Source: Actinomadura_C alba
GTDB lineage: Bacteria > Actinomycetota > Actinomycetes > Streptosporangiales > Streptosporangiaceae
NCBI RefSeq assembly: GCF_039530285.1
Contig: NZ_BAAAOK010000010.1
Coordinates: forward strand, 124,001-188,000
Reading direction: 5' to 3'
Length of the DNA stretch: 64,000 bases
In this document: positions 57,655-64,000 of the stretch, piece after piece
How the letters are laid out: each line of letters opens with the position of its first letter
How positions within the stretch are numbered: the first letter of the stretch is position 1
The notes under the pieces: generated by a model
What the model saw: only the letters and a program-made list of their open reading frames with translations
What the model was told of the DNA's origin: nothing
Database searches by the model: none
Program-made: the position numbers and the translations under genes

Positions 57655-57867
57655 GTGACGGACCGTACATACCGGGTGACGGAAATCGTGGGAACGTCGC
57701 CGGAGAGCGTCGAGGCGGCCATCCGCAACGCCATCCGGAGGGCCGGTGAGACGCTTCGGCACCTCGACTGGTTCGAGGTGACCGAGGTGCGCGGCCAGAT
57801 CGTGGACGGCGAGGTCGGGCACTTCCAGGTCGGCCTCAAGGTGGGATTCCGGCTCGAGGACACCTGA
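57655..57867 (+). CDS. Dodecin family flavin-binding protein
   Basis: A protein of 70 residues: TYRVTEIVGTSPESVEAAIRNAIRRAGETLRHLDWFEVTEVRGQIVDGEVGHFQVGLKVGFRLE. The length, the WFEV segment with the flavin-stacking Trp, and the beta-alpha-beta-beta layout are those of dodecin, a dodecamer that stores flavin or CoA. GTG 57655 has AGGAGG seven bases upstream; longer in-frame readings are spurious. It is a single-gene unit convergent with the GntR gene. Confidence 0.93.
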   Translation: MTDRTYRVTEIVGTSPESVEAAIRNAIRRAGETLRHLDWFEVTEVRGQIVDGEVGHFQVGLKVGFRLEDT

Positions 57868-57888
57868 TCCGCCGCCGCTCCGTCGTGC

Positions 57889-58659
57889 TCAGCGTTCCAC
57901 GAGCGTGAGCGCGAAGGAGTAACGGCTGGCCCGGTACACATGGGTCCCGTACTCCACCGCCCGACCCTTGTCGTCGTAGGCCGTACGGGTCATCGTCAGC
58001 AGCGGCGCCCCGCGGCGCTCGTCGAGCAGCCGGGCCTCCGCCGCGGTCGCCCCGCGCGCGCCGATCGTCTGGTTGGCGATGCGCAGGTTCACCCCGGCCC
58101 GGCGCAGCAACTCGTACAGGCCGTGCCGGCGAAGTTCGTCGCCCGTGACGGCGGCGATGTCCCGGGGCAGGTAGTTGGTCAGCACGGCGAGCGGTTCGGC
58201 GCCCGTGAACCGGATCCGCCGCAGCCGCAGGACGTCCGAGCCGGGCGCCGTGCCGAGCTCCGCGGCGACCTCGTCCTCGGGCCGGACGGGGGCGAGCTCG
58301 AGCACCTCGGTGCGCGGCACCCGGCCGGCCGCCGCCAGGTCGTCGTAGAGGCTGGTCAGCTCGATGGGGCGGCGCACCTGGGCCTGGACCACCTGGGTCC
58401 CGACCCCGCGCTTGCGCACCAGCAGCCCCTTGTCGACCAGGTGCTGGATCGCGTGCCGTACGGTCGGCCGCGACAGGCCGCAGCGGTGGGCGAGCAGCAC
58501 CTCGTTCTCGAGCCTGGTGCCCGGGGCGAGCACCCCGTCGCGGATCGCCGCCTCGAGTTGCTGGGCCAGCTGGAAATAGAGCGGCACGGGGCTGCCCCGG
58601 TCCACCACCACGACGGGCTGCTGCACGGCCGGCCTCCCCGCGTGACGGATCCGGGACAT
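57889..58659 (-). CDS. GntR/UTRA-family regulator of the inositol operon
   Basis: A protein of 256 residues. The winged HTH is PLYFQLAQQLEAAIRDGVLAPGTRLENEVLLAHRCGLSRPTVRHAIQHLVDKGLLVRKRGVGT. The C-terminal UTRA ligand domain has LRRIRFTGAEPLAVLTNYLPRDI and LLTMTRTAYDDKGRAVEYGTHVYRASRYSFAL. It is divergent from the iol genes and probably represses them until an inositol-derived ligand binds. A perfect TGTCCT/AGGACA repeat lies between. The start is ATG 58659. Confidence 0.87.
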   Translation of the reverse strand: MSRIRHAGRPAVQQPVVVVDRGSPVPLYFQLAQQLEAAIRDGVLAPGTRLENEVLLAHRCGLSRPTVRHAIQHLVDKGLLVRKRGVGTQVVQAQVRRPIELTSLYDDLAAAGRVPRTEVLELAPVRPEDEVAAELGTAPGSDVLRLRRIRFTGAEPLAVLTNYLPRDIAAVTGDELRRHGLYELLRRAGVNLRIANQTIGARGATAAEARLLDERRGAPLLTMTRTAYDDKGRAVEYGTHVYRASRYSFALTLVER

Positions 58660-58696
58660 GGGACATCGAAAGGTGCTACTCGCGGCAGCCTAGTGC

Positions 58697-58714
58697 TGTC
58701 CTAATGTCAGGACA
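58697..58714. promoter_or_regulatory. Operator candidate between the GntR gene and the iol operon
   Basis: TGTCCT (58697-58702) and AGGACA (58709-58714) pair perfectly around AATGTC. TTGACA at 58720-58725 may be the -35 box of the iol operon, so the site would overlap or abut the promoter. Perfect symmetry and position suit binding by the adjacent GntR dimer. Confidence 0.6.
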
Positions 58715-58794
58715 AACTGTTGACACGTCGGCCGCCCGGTCAGCAGACTCGGCCGTGCCGGCAAGCCGGCCTACCGGTCTGATGAGGGGGGTCG

Positions 58795-59664
58795 ATGAGT
58801 TCCATCGCCGACAGGATCGCCGGGGCTCCCATCTCGTGGGGAGTCTGCGAGGTGCCCGGCTGGGGTCACCAGCTGACACCGGAGCGGGTGCTCGGTGAGA
58901 TGCGGCGGCTTGGAGTGGCGGCCACCGAGTTCGGGCCGGAGGGGTTCCTTCCCACGGCCGCCTCCGACCGCTCGGCCCTGCTGGGCTCCTACGGGCTGCG
59001 GGCGGTGGGCGGGTTCGTCCCGGTGGTGCTGCACGACGCGGCCGCGGACCCGCTCGCCGAGGTGGACCGGGCGCTCGACGGCTTCGGAGAGGCGGGCACG
59101 CTCGTCCTCGCCGCGGCGACCGGGTTCGACGGTTACGACGGGCGGCCGAACCTGGACGAACATGCCTGGTCGAGGCTGCTCGGCAACCTCGACCGGATCG
59201 ACCGCCACGCGGCCGGGCGCGGCGTGCGCGCCACGCTGCACCCGCACGTCGGAACGGTCGTCGAGCGCCGGGCCGAGGTCGAGCAGGTGCTGGAAGGCTC
59301 CGGCATCGCCCTGTGCCTCGACACCGGCCACCTGCTCATCGGCGGCACCGATCCCGTGGAGCTCGCAAGATCGTCCGCCACGCGCGTGGCGCACGTGCAC
59401 CTGAAGGACGTCGACGCTGCGCTGGCCGCCCGGGTCCAAGGCGGCGAACTGACCTACACCGCGGCGGTGCGCGCCGGGATCTACCGGCCGCTCGGTACCG
59501 GTGACGTCGACATCGCCGGCATCGTGCGCGCCCTCGAGGGCGCGGGCTACGACGGGTGGTACGTGATGGAACAGGACACCGTCCTCGACGCCGAGCCGCC
59601 GGCCGGCGACGGCCCCTACGCCGACGTCGCCGCGGCCGTCGAGTACCTGCGCAAGGTCGCCTGA
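58795..59664 (+). CDS. TIM-barrel sugar isomerase/dehydratase, IolE/IolI-like
   Basis: A protein of 289 residues of the xylose-isomerase-like barrel family: GAPISWGVCEVPGWGHQLTPERVLGEMRRLGVAATEFGPEGFLP, TLHPHVGTVVERRAEVEQVL, LCLDTGHLLIGGTDPVEL, VAHVHLKDVD and GYDGWYVMEQDTVLD. These carry the metal-binding Glu, Asp, His and Glu. In this operon it should act on 2-keto-myo-inositol, as the dehydratase IolE or the isomerase IolI; I cannot separate the two. ATG 58795 follows GAGGGGGG. The stop overlaps the iolC start (TGATG). Confidence 0.82.
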   Translation: MSSIADRIAGAPISWGVCEVPGWGHQLTPERVLGEMRRLGVAATEFGPEGFLPTAASDRSALLGSYGLRAVGGFVPVVLHDAAADPLAEVDRALDGFGEAGTLVLAAATGFDGYDGRPNLDEHAWSRLLGNLDRIDRHAAGRGVRATLHPHVGTVVERRAEVEQVLEGSGIALCLDTGHLLIGGTDPVELARSSATRVAHVHLKDVDAALAARVQGGELTYTAAVRAGIYRPLGTGDVDIAGIVRALEGAGYDGWYVMEQDTVLDAEPPAGDGPYADVAAAVEYLRKVA

Positions 59665-60611
59665 TGCCTCCCGCAGAGCTGATCACGATGGGGCGGGTCA
59701 GCGTCGACCTCTATCCGGACCAGGTCGGGGTGGCGCTGGAGGACGTCGAGACGTTCGGAAAGTACCTCGGGGGCAGCCCGACGAACGTCGCGGTCGCGGC
59801 GGCCCGTTACGGGCGCCGTACCGCGGTGATCACCCGGACCGGTGACGATCCGTTCGGCCGGTACATCCACCGGGCGCTGCGGGACTACGGGGTGGACGAT
59901 CGTCATGTGAGCGCCGTGCCGGGGCTGCCGACGCCGCTCGCGTTCTGCGAGATCTTCCCGCCGGACGACTTTCCGCTGTACTTCTACCGGGTTCCGAAGG
60001 CGCCCGATCTGGAGATCCAGCCGGACGAGCTGGATCTGACGGCCATCCGCTCCGCGCGGGTGTTCTGGGCGACCGTGACCGGGCTGTCGGAGGAGCCGAG
60101 CCGCTCGGCGACCCTCGCCGCCCTCGCGGCGCGGGCGCGGGCCGAGTTCACCGTGCTCGACCTGGACTACCGGCCGATGTTCTGGTCCGCTCCGGAGGAG
60201 GCGCGGCAGTGGGTGCTGGCCGCGCTCGGGGACGTGAGCGTCGCGGTCGGCAACCTCGACGAGTGCGAGGTCGCCGTCGGAGAGCGTGAGCCGCACGCGG
60301 CGGCGCGGGCGCTGCTGGACCTCGGGGTCGAGCTCGCCATCGTCAAGCAGGGACCCAAGGGGGTCCTGGCCGCGACCCGCTCGCGGAGCGTGGAGGTGCC
60401 GCCCGTGGAGGTCGAGGTGGTCAACGGCCTCGGCGCGGGCGACGCCTTCGGTGGCGCTCTGTGCCACGGGCTCCTCGCCGGCTGGGACATCGAGCGGACC
60501 GTCCGGTTCGCCAACACGGCGGGCGCCATCGTCGCCTCCCGGCTGGCCTGCGCGCCGGCGATGCCGACGGCCGCCGAGGTGGAGGGGCTCATGGAGGGGA
60601 TTCGCCCATGA
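59664..60611 (+). CDS. iolC: IolC, 5-dehydro-2-deoxygluconokinase
   Basis: A protein of 315 residues, a PfkB-family sugar kinase. It begins ITMGRVSVDLYPDQVGVALEDVETFGKYLGGSPTNVAVAAARYG, the IolC version of the PfkB N-terminal motif, and has FYRVPKAPDLEIQ and the C-terminal anion-hole motif NGLGAGDAFGGALCHGLL with the catalytic Asp near residue 262. It phosphorylates 2-deoxy-5-keto-gluconate. ATG 59664 overlaps the preceding stop, and its own stop overlaps the next ATG (ATGA). Confidence 0.93.
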   Translation: MPPAELITMGRVSVDLYPDQVGVALEDVETFGKYLGGSPTNVAVAAARYGRRTAVITRTGDDPFGRYIHRALRDYGVDDRHVSAVPGLPTPLAFCEIFPPDDFPLYFYRVPKAPDLEIQPDELDLTAIRSARVFWATVTGLSEEPSRSATLAALAARARAEFTVLDLDYRPMFWSAPEEARQWVLAALGDVSVAVGNLDECEVAVGEREPHAAARALLDLGVELAIVKQGPKGVLAATRSRSVEVPPVEVEVVNGLGAGDAFGGALCHGLLAGWDIERTVRFANTAGAIVASRLACAPAMPTAAEVEGLMEGIRP

Positions 60612-61498
60612 CGCAAGGAACGTTCCGTGAGCGGCTCGACGCGCTCGTCGAGATGCGGGCCACCGGTCCCGCGGCGATCGAGGACGCGGCGCGGCGGCGG
60701 GTCCGGCGGGACTCCCTGCTCGGCGCGTCCGGCCGGTTGATGATCGTCGCCGCCGACCACCCGGGCCGTGGTGCGCTGGCCGCCGGCCGGGATCCGCTTG
60801 CGATGGGTGACCGGCGCGACCTGTTGGAGCGGTTGTGCCTCGCGCTCGGCCGCCCCGGCGTGGACGGCGTGCTGGGCACGCCGGACATCGTCGAGGACCT
60901 GCTGCTGCTCGGTGCGCTCGACGGCAAGGTCGTGCTGGGCTCGATGAACCGGGGCGGGCTGGCCGGCTCGTCCTTCGAGATCGACGACCGGTTCACCGGC
61001 TATGACGCCGCCGCCATCGCCGCGTCGGGCCTGGACGGCGGCAAGATGCTCCTGCGTGTCGACACCGGCGATCCCGCGACCGTCCGTACGCTGGAATCCT
61101 GCGCGCACGCGGTGACCGAGCTGGCCGCGCACCGCCTGGTGAGCATGGTCGAGCCGTTCCTGTCGCACCGGGTCGACGGGCGGGTCCGCAACATCCTCAC
61201 CCCCGAGGCGATGATCCGGGCGATCGCGATCGCGTCGGCGCTGGGCACGACCTCGGCGTACACCTGGCTCAAGGTGCCGGTGGTCGCCGACATGGAGCGG
61301 GTGATGGCCGCGTCGACGCTGCCCGCCCTGCTCCTCGGCGGCGAGGTACCCGATGATCCCGGCGCCGCGCTGGCCGGATGGCGCAAGGCGCTCGCGCTGC
61401 CCACCGTGCGGGGCCTGGTGGTCGGCCGGTCGCTGCTCTACCCGCCGGGCGGCGACGTCGAGGCGGCGGTCGACGCGGCCGTGGAGGTGCTGCGATGA
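60608..61498 (+). CDS. Cgl0159-type (beta/alpha)8 aldolase of the iol operon
   Basis: A protein of 296 residues: LMIVAADHPGRGALAAGRDPLAMGDRRDLLERL near residue 43, VVLGSMNRGGLAGSSFEIDDRFTGYDA, GGKMLLRVDTGDP, SMVEPFLSHRVDGRVRNILT and LLLGGEVPDDPGAALAGW. The barrel resembles DhnA-type class I aldolases, and the family is regularly found in actinobacterial inositol operons. It probably cleaves or processes the kinase product, a role taken by IolJ elsewhere; this is inference. ATG 60608 overlaps the iolC stop, and its stop overlaps the iolB start. Confidence 0.82.
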   Translation: MTQGTFRERLDALVEMRATGPAAIEDAARRRVRRDSLLGASGRLMIVAADHPGRGALAAGRDPLAMGDRRDLLERLCLALGRPGVDGVLGTPDIVEDLLLLGALDGKVVLGSMNRGGLAGSSFEIDDRFTGYDAAAIAASGLDGGKMLLRVDTGDPATVRTLESCAHAVTELAAHRLVSMVEPFLSHRVDGRVRNILTPEAMIRAIAIASALGTTSAYTWLKVPVVADMERVMAASTLPALLLGGEVPDDPGAALAGWRKALALPTVRGLVVGRSLLYPPGGDVEAAVDAAVEVLR

Positions 61499-62403
61499 AA
61501 CACCATCTGCGCGCGGGGAGCACCGCGACGGACTCGTACGCCCTGGAAGTCACACCCGAGGCGGCGGGGTGGGATCGGTCGGCCCTGCGCGTCCTGGACC
61601 TCGGCGCCGGTGGCTCGATCACCCTGAGCACCGGTGAGTTCGAGACGCTCGTGCTGCCGCTCGCCGGTGCGGGCACGGTCGTCTGCGACGGGCGGACGTT
61701 CGAGCTCGAGGGCCGGGCGAGCGTGTTCTCCCGGGTGACCGACTTCGCCTACGCCCCGCGGGACGCGACCGTGACCGTGACCGGCCGGGGCCGGTTCGCG
61801 CTCCCCGCGGCCCGCTGCGAGAACCGGCTGACCGCGAGGTACGGGCCGGCCGAGGGCATACCGGTGGAGCTGCGCGGCGCCGGGCGGGCGAGCCGCCAGG
61901 TCAACAACTTCTGCACGCCCGAGGCCTTCGAGGCCGACCGGCTCATCGCCTGCGAGGTGCTCACCCCGGACGGCAACTGGTCGTCCTACCCGCCGCACAA
62001 GCACGATGCGGACCGGCCGGGCGAGTCGGTCCTGGAGGAGATCTACTACTTCGAGGTGTCCCGCGAGGGCATGGGCTACCAGCGGGTCTACGGCACCGAC
62101 ACCCGCCCCATCGACGTGCTGGCCGAGGTCCGCACCGGCGACGTCGTGCTGATCCCGCACGGCTGGCACGGCCCCTCCATGGCGGTGCCGGGCTACGACC
62201 TCTACTACCTGAACGTGATGGCCGGGCCGTCCGCCGAGCGGGCCTGGCGCATCTGCGACGACCCGGCCCACGCCTGGGTGCGGCGGGACTGGGCGGCGCA
62301 GGAGATGGATCCCCGCCTGCCGCTGACCGGGACGGGCACGACGAAGGGCACGGCGACGGGCACGACCCCGAACACGACCACGACCACGGAGGGCGCCTCA
62401 TGA
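61495..62403 (+). CDS. iolB: IolB, 5-deoxy-glucuronate isomerase
   Basis: A protein of 302 residues, a bicupin isomerase: HHLRAGSTATDSYALEVTPEAAGW, VNNFCTPEAFEADRLIACEVLTP, GNWSSYPPHKHD with metal-binding histidines near residue 166, LEEIYYFEVS and VLIPHGWHGPSMAVPGYDLYYLNVMAGP. It converts 5-deoxy-glucuronate to 2-deoxy-5-keto-gluconate. The last 24 residues are an unusual threonine/glycine tail (TGTGTTKGTATG and TTTTTEGAS), beyond the conserved end. Overlapping starts and stops join it to both neighbours. Confidence 0.93.
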   Translation: MKHHLRAGSTATDSYALEVTPEAAGWDRSALRVLDLGAGGSITLSTGEFETLVLPLAGAGTVVCDGRTFELEGRASVFSRVTDFAYAPRDATVTVTGRGRFALPAARCENRLTARYGPAEGIPVELRGAGRASRQVNNFCTPEAFEADRLIACEVLTPDGNWSSYPPHKHDADRPGESVLEEIYYFEVSREGMGYQRVYGTDTRPIDVLAEVRTGDVVLIPHGWHGPSMAVPGYDLYYLNVMAGPSAERAWRICDDPAHAWVRRDWAAQEMDPRLPLTGTGTTKGTATGTTPNTTTTTEGAS

Positions 62404-64000
62404 GCACGCGACTGACGGTGGGACAGGCGATCGTGCGGTTCCTGGCCGCCCAGTGGTCCGAGCGCGACGGCGTGGAGCGGCGGTTCTTCGGCGGCTGTTT
62501 CGGCATCTTCGGGCACGGCAACGTCGCGGGTCTCGGCCAGGGGCTGCTCGAGGCGGAGCGGACCGGCACCGCCGAACTGCCCTTCTACATGGCCCGCAAC
62601 GAGCAGGCGATGGTGCACGCGGCGGTCGGCTACGCCCGCATGCACGATCGCCTGAGGGCCCTCGCCTGTACCTCCTCGATCGGCCCGGGCGCGACCAACA
62701 TGGTGACCGGCGCCGCGCTGGCGACGATCAACCGGATCCCGGTACTGCTGCTGCCCGGCGACGTCTTCGCCACCCGGGCGGCCAACCCGGTGCTCCAGGA
62801 GCTTGAGGACCCGCGCACGTACGACGTGTCGGTCAACGACGCGTTCCGGCCGGTGTCGAGGTTCTGGGACCGGATCACCCGGCCCGAGCAGCTGCCCTCG
62901 GCGCTGCTCGCCGCCATGCGCGTGCTCACCGATCCGGCCGAGACCGGCGCGGTGACGCTCTCGCTGCCGCAGGACGTGCAGGCCGAGGCGTTCGACTGGC
63001 CGGACGAGCTGTTCGACCGGCGGGTGTGGCACGTCGGGCGGCCGGTTCCCGAACCGGCGGCGCTGGACAGGGCGGCCGAGCTGCTGCGCGGCGCGCGGCG
63101 GCCGCTGATCGTCGCGGGCGGCGGCGTCATCTACTCCGGCGCCACCGCCGAGCTCGCCGCCTTCGCCGAGAGCACCGGCATCCCGGTGGGCGAGACCCAG
63201 GCGGGCAAGGGCGCCCTGCCGTGGGACCACCCGTGCGCGGTGGGCGCCATCGGGGCGACCGGCACGACCGCCGCCAACGCGCTCGCCCGCGACGCCGACG
63301 TGGTGCTCGGCGTCGGCACCCGCTACAGCGACTTCACCACGGCCTCGCGGAGTGTGTTCGCCGACCCCGCGGTGCGCTTCGTCAACCTCAACGTCGCCGC
63401 CTTCGACGCCGCGAAGCACGGAGGCGTATCGCTGGTCGCCGACGCCCGCGCCGGGCTGGCCGCGCTGTCCGCCGCCCTGGACGGCCACCATGTCGAGGAG
63501 GGCCACCGCGAGCGGACCGGTCGGCTGGTCGCGTCGTGGAACGCGACCGTCGACCGGGCGTACGGCCTCGGGCACGGCCCGCTGCCCGCGCAGTCGGAGG
63601 TCCTCGGCGTCGTCAACGAGATCGCCGGACCCCGCGACGTGGTGGTGTGCGCGGCCGGATCGATGCCTGGTGACCTGCACAAGATGTGGCGGCCACGGGA
63701 CCCCAAGGGCTACCACGTGGAGTACGGCTTCTCCTGCATGGGCTACGAGATCGCGGGTGGCCTGGGCGTGAAGATGGCCGCTCTCGAGGAGGCCGCGGCG
63801 CACGGATCCGGCCCGGCCCGTGAGGTGTTCGTGCTGGTCGGCGACGGCTCCTACCTCATGATGGCGCAGGAGCTGGTCACGGCGGTGCAGGAGGGCGTCA
63901 AGCTCGTCGTCGTGCTCGTGCAGAACCACGGCTTCGCCTCCATCGGCAACCTCTCGGAGTCGGTGGGCGCGCAGCGGTTCGGCACCCGTTACCGGTACCG
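62400..64000 (+). CDS. iolD: IolD, trihydroxycyclohexane-1,2-dione hydrolase (3' end outside window)
   Basis: The first 533 codons of a ThDP-dependent enzyme that opens the inositol ring. Visible are MSTRLTVGQAIVRFLAAQWSERDG, FGGCFGIFGHGNVAGLGQGL, the ThDP glutamate region FYMARNEQAMVHAAVGYARM near residue 62 and CTSSIGPGATNMVTGAALA. The ThDP/Mg-binding VLVGDGSYLMMAQELVTAV near residue 480 and VQNHGFASIGNLSESVG follow. The ATG overlaps the iolB stop (ATGA). The frame is open to the last base, so the C-terminal part is missing. iolG and iolA homologues would be expected further downstream. Confidence 0.95.
   Translation, partial: MSTRLTVGQAIVRFLAAQWSERDGVERRFFGGCFGIFGHGNVAGLGQGLLEAERTGTAELPFYMARNEQAMVHAAVGYARMHDRLRALACTSSIGPGATNMVTGAALATINRIPVLLLPGDVFATRAANPVLQELEDPRTYDVSVNDAFRPVSRFWDRITRPEQLPSALLAAMRVLTDPAETGAVTLSLPQDVQAEAFDWPDELFDRRVWHVGRPVPEPAALDRAAELLRGARRPLIVAGGGVIYSGATAELAAFAESTGIPVGETQAGKGALPWDHPCAVGAIGATGTTAANALARDADVVLGVGTRYSDFTTASRSVFADPAVRFVNLNVAAFDAAKHGGVSLVADARAGLAALSAALDGHHVEEGHRERTGRLVASWNATVDRAYGLGHGPLPAQSEVLGVVNEIAGPRDVVVCAAGSMPGDLHKMWRPRDPKGYHVEYGFSCMGYEIAGGLGVKMAALEEAAAHGSGPAREVFVLVGDGSYLMMAQELVTAVQEGVKLVVVLVQNHGFASIGNLSESVGAQRFGTRYRY

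Overview
The window is a stretch of very GC-rich chromosome with many GTG and a few TTG starts, tightly overlapping operons and actinobacterial hallmark genes. These include the SufBDC-Rieske-SufS-SufU-SufT order, tandem AIM24 proteins, DUF3099, dodecin, a 70-aa HTH protein, a Cgl0159-type iol gene and a 6C-like small RNA. It is best explained as an actinomycete, probably a Streptosporangiales-type genus; the genus is inference. Nearly all of it reads as chromosomal housekeeping or accessory metabolism. One block, 34855-39294, looks foreign.

Layout. 1-4766: SUF iron-sulfur assembly operon, entered inside sufB and closed by a hairpin at 4795-4835. 4845-11809: a membrane protein, a THUMP-type methyltransferase, a family III CoA-transferase, a FadR-type regulator divergent from a fused acyl-CoA carboxyltransferase, and a degenerate EAL-CBS protein. 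11991-19051: a membrane protein, three AIM24 paralogues in tandem, a DUF2330 protein, an ABC-F ATPase, a small HTH protein and an enoyl-CoA hydratase. 19208-28316: an ABC exporter, a lipoprotein, a sulfotransferase, an LD-carboxypeptidase with a coupled unknown gene, a CBS protein, and a divergent MocR/YczE pair whose intergenic region carries a 9-bp tandem array. 28475-33456: a peptide transporter, a propionyl-CoA synthetase and an MFS exporter.

33658-40172: rtcB and a downstream gene that appear once to have been adjacent. They are now separated by about 4.4 kb bounded by a perfect 21-bp direct repeat of the rtcB 3' end. The inserted block holds a minus-strand operon (unknown 144-aa protein, Ddl-like ATP-grasp ligase, C39-like peptidase) divergent from an HTH/TPR regulator and a GNAT acetyltransferase. 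It has lower GC and no recombinase. This is the best candidate in the window for an undescribed system: a small peptide-ligase cassette carried by an element that uses rtcB as its attachment site.

40292-42301: a MarR regulator divergent from an MFS exporter with repeated operators and a leaderless promoter. 42469-49575: NiFe-hydrogenase maturation genes hypF, SIS, HypC-like, SIS, a 57-aa membrane peptide, hypA, hypC, hypD and hypE. No hypB and no hydrogenase subunits are present. 49707-52565: moaA, a DUF3467 gene, a mobA-like gene, a DUF6457 gene and an orphan PemK/MazF-like gene. 52585-57867: two convergent LysR paralogues, a secreted M64 peptidase, small conserved proteins, a 6C-like RNA with three C-loop hairpins and its own promoter, and dodecin. 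57889-64000: a GntR/UTRA regulator divergent from the inositol catabolism operon (TIM-barrel enzyme, iolC, Cgl0159-type gene, iolB, iolD), cut off by the window end.

A recurrent local feature is short tandem repeats of 9-17 bp next to gene ends or starts (8172, 11911, 19048, 27477, 28241, 45533). In one case they multiply a ribosome-binding site.
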